From positions 8,316,922 to 8,380,921 of the forward strand of contig CAJNOP010000001.1 of NCBI GenBank assembly GCA_905250075.1: a stretch of 64,000 bases of DNA. Reading direction: 5' to 3'. The DNA is from Rotaria sp. Silwood1 (taxonomy: Eukaryota > Rotifera > Eurotatoria > Philodinida > Philodinidae). Under the pieces are notes generated by a model. The model made no database searches. It was not told where the DNA came from and was given only the letters and a program-made list of their open reading frames with translations. Both the position numbers and the translations under genes were made by a program. Below are positions 62,243 through 64,000 of the stretch, in pieces. Positions within the stretch are counted from its first letter, which is position 1. Each line of letters starts with the position of its first letter.

Positions 62243-64000
62243 ATGGATACAACATTTGATAATCTAGTAACAACGGATGCTCATTCAGGTCTTATTGTAA
62301 CTTGTGGTATTCCTCTTTCTTCATTCATATCTGAAAATATTATTAATACATCTCATGAAGAATTTATTCTTGATCTTAGTCAACGATCAACAACAACAGA
62401 AATAATAAATAAAAATCAATCTATAAATATAATTAATAATTGGGAAAATAATTCAATATGTAATTATACAGATTCAATAGATGATGATTTTAATAAAATA
62501 TTAATATTAAATAATGATAATAAATTAAATATTGAACAATCATTAACTGATCAATTAAAACATCATTCAATACAAGATGATTCATTGTCAGATAGTTCAA
62601 ATAGAATAAATCAATCAAAAATTGATTTTTATTATACAATGAAAAAAACAAAGTAAAGACACTTTTTATTTATTTTTAAATCATATAATTTTGTTTTATT
62701 TTTTTTTTTAAAAAGAAAAAAACCAAATATTAATTCATCATCTAATCAAATAATAAAAATTCATCAACTTGAACCTTGTTTAAATTCTTCTCATTTATCT
62801 TCAGTAAATTTTCTTTGGTCAAAATATTTATCAAAAATTGATGAACGATCTGTATCCGAGGAATTTTTTGATCATTATTTATCATCAATACAATCTGGTT
62901 TTGAAATTAATATGAAACTTGAATATTGTTATGATATACAACGTGATTTATATTGGTTAACACAAATACAATTAATATCACATTGTTTACTTCTTTTACA
63001 TTATGTTGGTTTACCTGATGATGATACATCAAATGATTTTTGGGCTTATATTTATGAACAACGTTGTCATCCTATTGGTTGGTGTAAAGAAAATAGTAAA
63101 TTAATGTCACCACCATTGATTGTTACTAAACGAGCTATACAACAATCAACATTAAATAATAATTATATAACATCAAATGGAAATGATAAACAATCAAATA
63201 TAATTAAAGGAGATACAAATAATATTAATCAAACACCACCTTCTTATTTATTTGATAAAGTAAATATTTTTTTTTCTTCTTCTCAAATTAAATAAATATG
63301 ATATTTAAATTAGATTTCAATACTTTTATCAAATTGATACAATGAAAGATTGAAACATATTTTGAAACTCTTCAAGTTTCTGTTAAGATTTTTTCAATTC
63401 CATAAACAACCGTTCGACAAATTATAATTGAATATCTTTCTTCAGAATTGTATAAGGTTCAGTTTGTACGTAGGATGAAGTGCGTTTTTTTTGCAATAAC
63501 TTTAACACTTGACTATAGATGATTCAAATTTAATGATGAACTTTTATTTTGATACTTATGAGTACAGAAGTAGTTAACCATGTGTTTTATCCGGCTTGAG
63601 AGATGATGTTCCAATCGATGATCGATGTCCTAAAAGAAAAGGAAAAATTTGAATAAAGCACTTTAATCAATTTTACTTCTTGTTTCCTATACTTATTTGT
63701 AATTAATTGTGATAATTATTTTAATTTTAGGAAATCGGTTTAAATGCTTGTGAACAATTAAAAAAAGGTATGTTACTTGAATTACAAGATGAAAATCGTC
63801 CATGGACTGTATGGTTTGTTCGAATAATTAATAATCGTGGTGGACGATTACATCTTCGATATATAACTAATGATAATGATGATGAAGAAGAAGAAGAAGA
63901 TTCAAATTCATCTTTATTAGATATTCATATATTTTATCTTGATCGTCGTGTTCATTTAATTGGTTGGACAAAAACTAATTGTTCAATTTATTTTTATGAT
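62243..64000 (+). CDS. SFMBT-like: SFMBT-like Polycomb protein (MBT repeats), N-terminal part
   Basis: Chromatin reader with four-MBT architecture. In flies and vertebrates SFMBT works with the Pho/YY1 repressor complex and binds methylated histone lysines. Exons are 62243-62652, 62716-63259 and 63731-64000 (continues beyond the window); 408 codons are present. Residues 1-140 are an Asn/Ser/Asp-rich leader. MBT 1 starts near LWSKYLSKIDERSVSEEFFD and shows SIQSGFEINMKLEYC, LLLLHYVGLPDDDTSNDFWA and CHPIGWCKENSKLMSPP. MBT 2 begins in exon 3: KKGMLLELQDENRPWTVWFV, GGRLHLRYIT, an acidic Glu run, and FYLDRRVHLIGWTK. The order and the LLELQD..FYLDRR signature match SFMBT rather than L3MBTL. The aromatic cage cannot be judged fully on the fragment. 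Confidence 0.88.

Noticed and set aside
1-64000. CRISPR arrays, bacterial operons, rRNA genes, autonomous transposases or reverse transcriptases
   Set aside because: Looked for and not found; the DNA is eukaryotic and no such coding motifs were visible.

Overview
This is eukaryotic, animal DNA. It is very AT-rich. Most introns are about 45-80 bp with GT..AG borders, and the orthologues are metazoan: semaphorin-5, ASPP, SFMBT, a NEK6/7-type kinase, UBE2J2 and NAPRT. The overall style (compact genes, tiny introns, strong AT bias at third positions, probable spliced-leader acceptors directly before start codons) fits a bdelloid rotifer such as Rotaria or Adineta. That is an inference, not proven here. 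A run of 100 N at 61833-61932 marks a scaffold gap.

Layout, left to right: a GH29 alpha-L-fucosidase (minus, cut by the window edge); a proline-rich acidic protein with fourteen 12-residue repeats (plus); an N4BP1/KHNYN-like NYN-domain endoribonuclease (minus); an ASPP orthologue (minus, 11 exons); a 212-residue one-pass membrane protein (minus); a 277-residue two-pass membrane protein (minus); an EF-hand-like 180-residue protein (minus); a complete semaphorin-5 (minus, 16 exons); NAPRT (minus); a small Ser/Thr-rich gene fragment (minus). The right half is all plus strand: a RING/TRAF-zinc-finger protein, a protein with a GLxW-type domain, a 208-residue unknown, UBE2J2, a NEK6/7-like kinase, a new MAM-domain type I membrane protein, and an SFMBT-like four-MBT protein running off the end. 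There is no single pathway. The set covers NAD synthesis (NAPRT), ER-associated ubiquitination (UBE2J2), mitosis (NEK), axon-guidance-type signalling (SEMA5), p53/PP1 regulation (ASPP), RNA decay (NYN RNase) and Polycomb chromatin (SFMBT).

The most unusual structural signal is a recurring class of long imperfect palindromes (about 0.2-1.3 kb, both arms still alignable by eye). At least ten lie in the window. Four fill most of an otherwise tiny intron (fucosidase, NYN RNase, SEMA5, UBE2J2). Two are GC-rich and share AAACCCC-type ends. Transcribed introns holding them would fold into long hairpins. A separate diverged direct repeat occurs in the ASPP intron and again upstream of UBE2J2. Exon borders were worked out by hand from codon phase and conserved protein sequence; individual ends may be off by a base or two.
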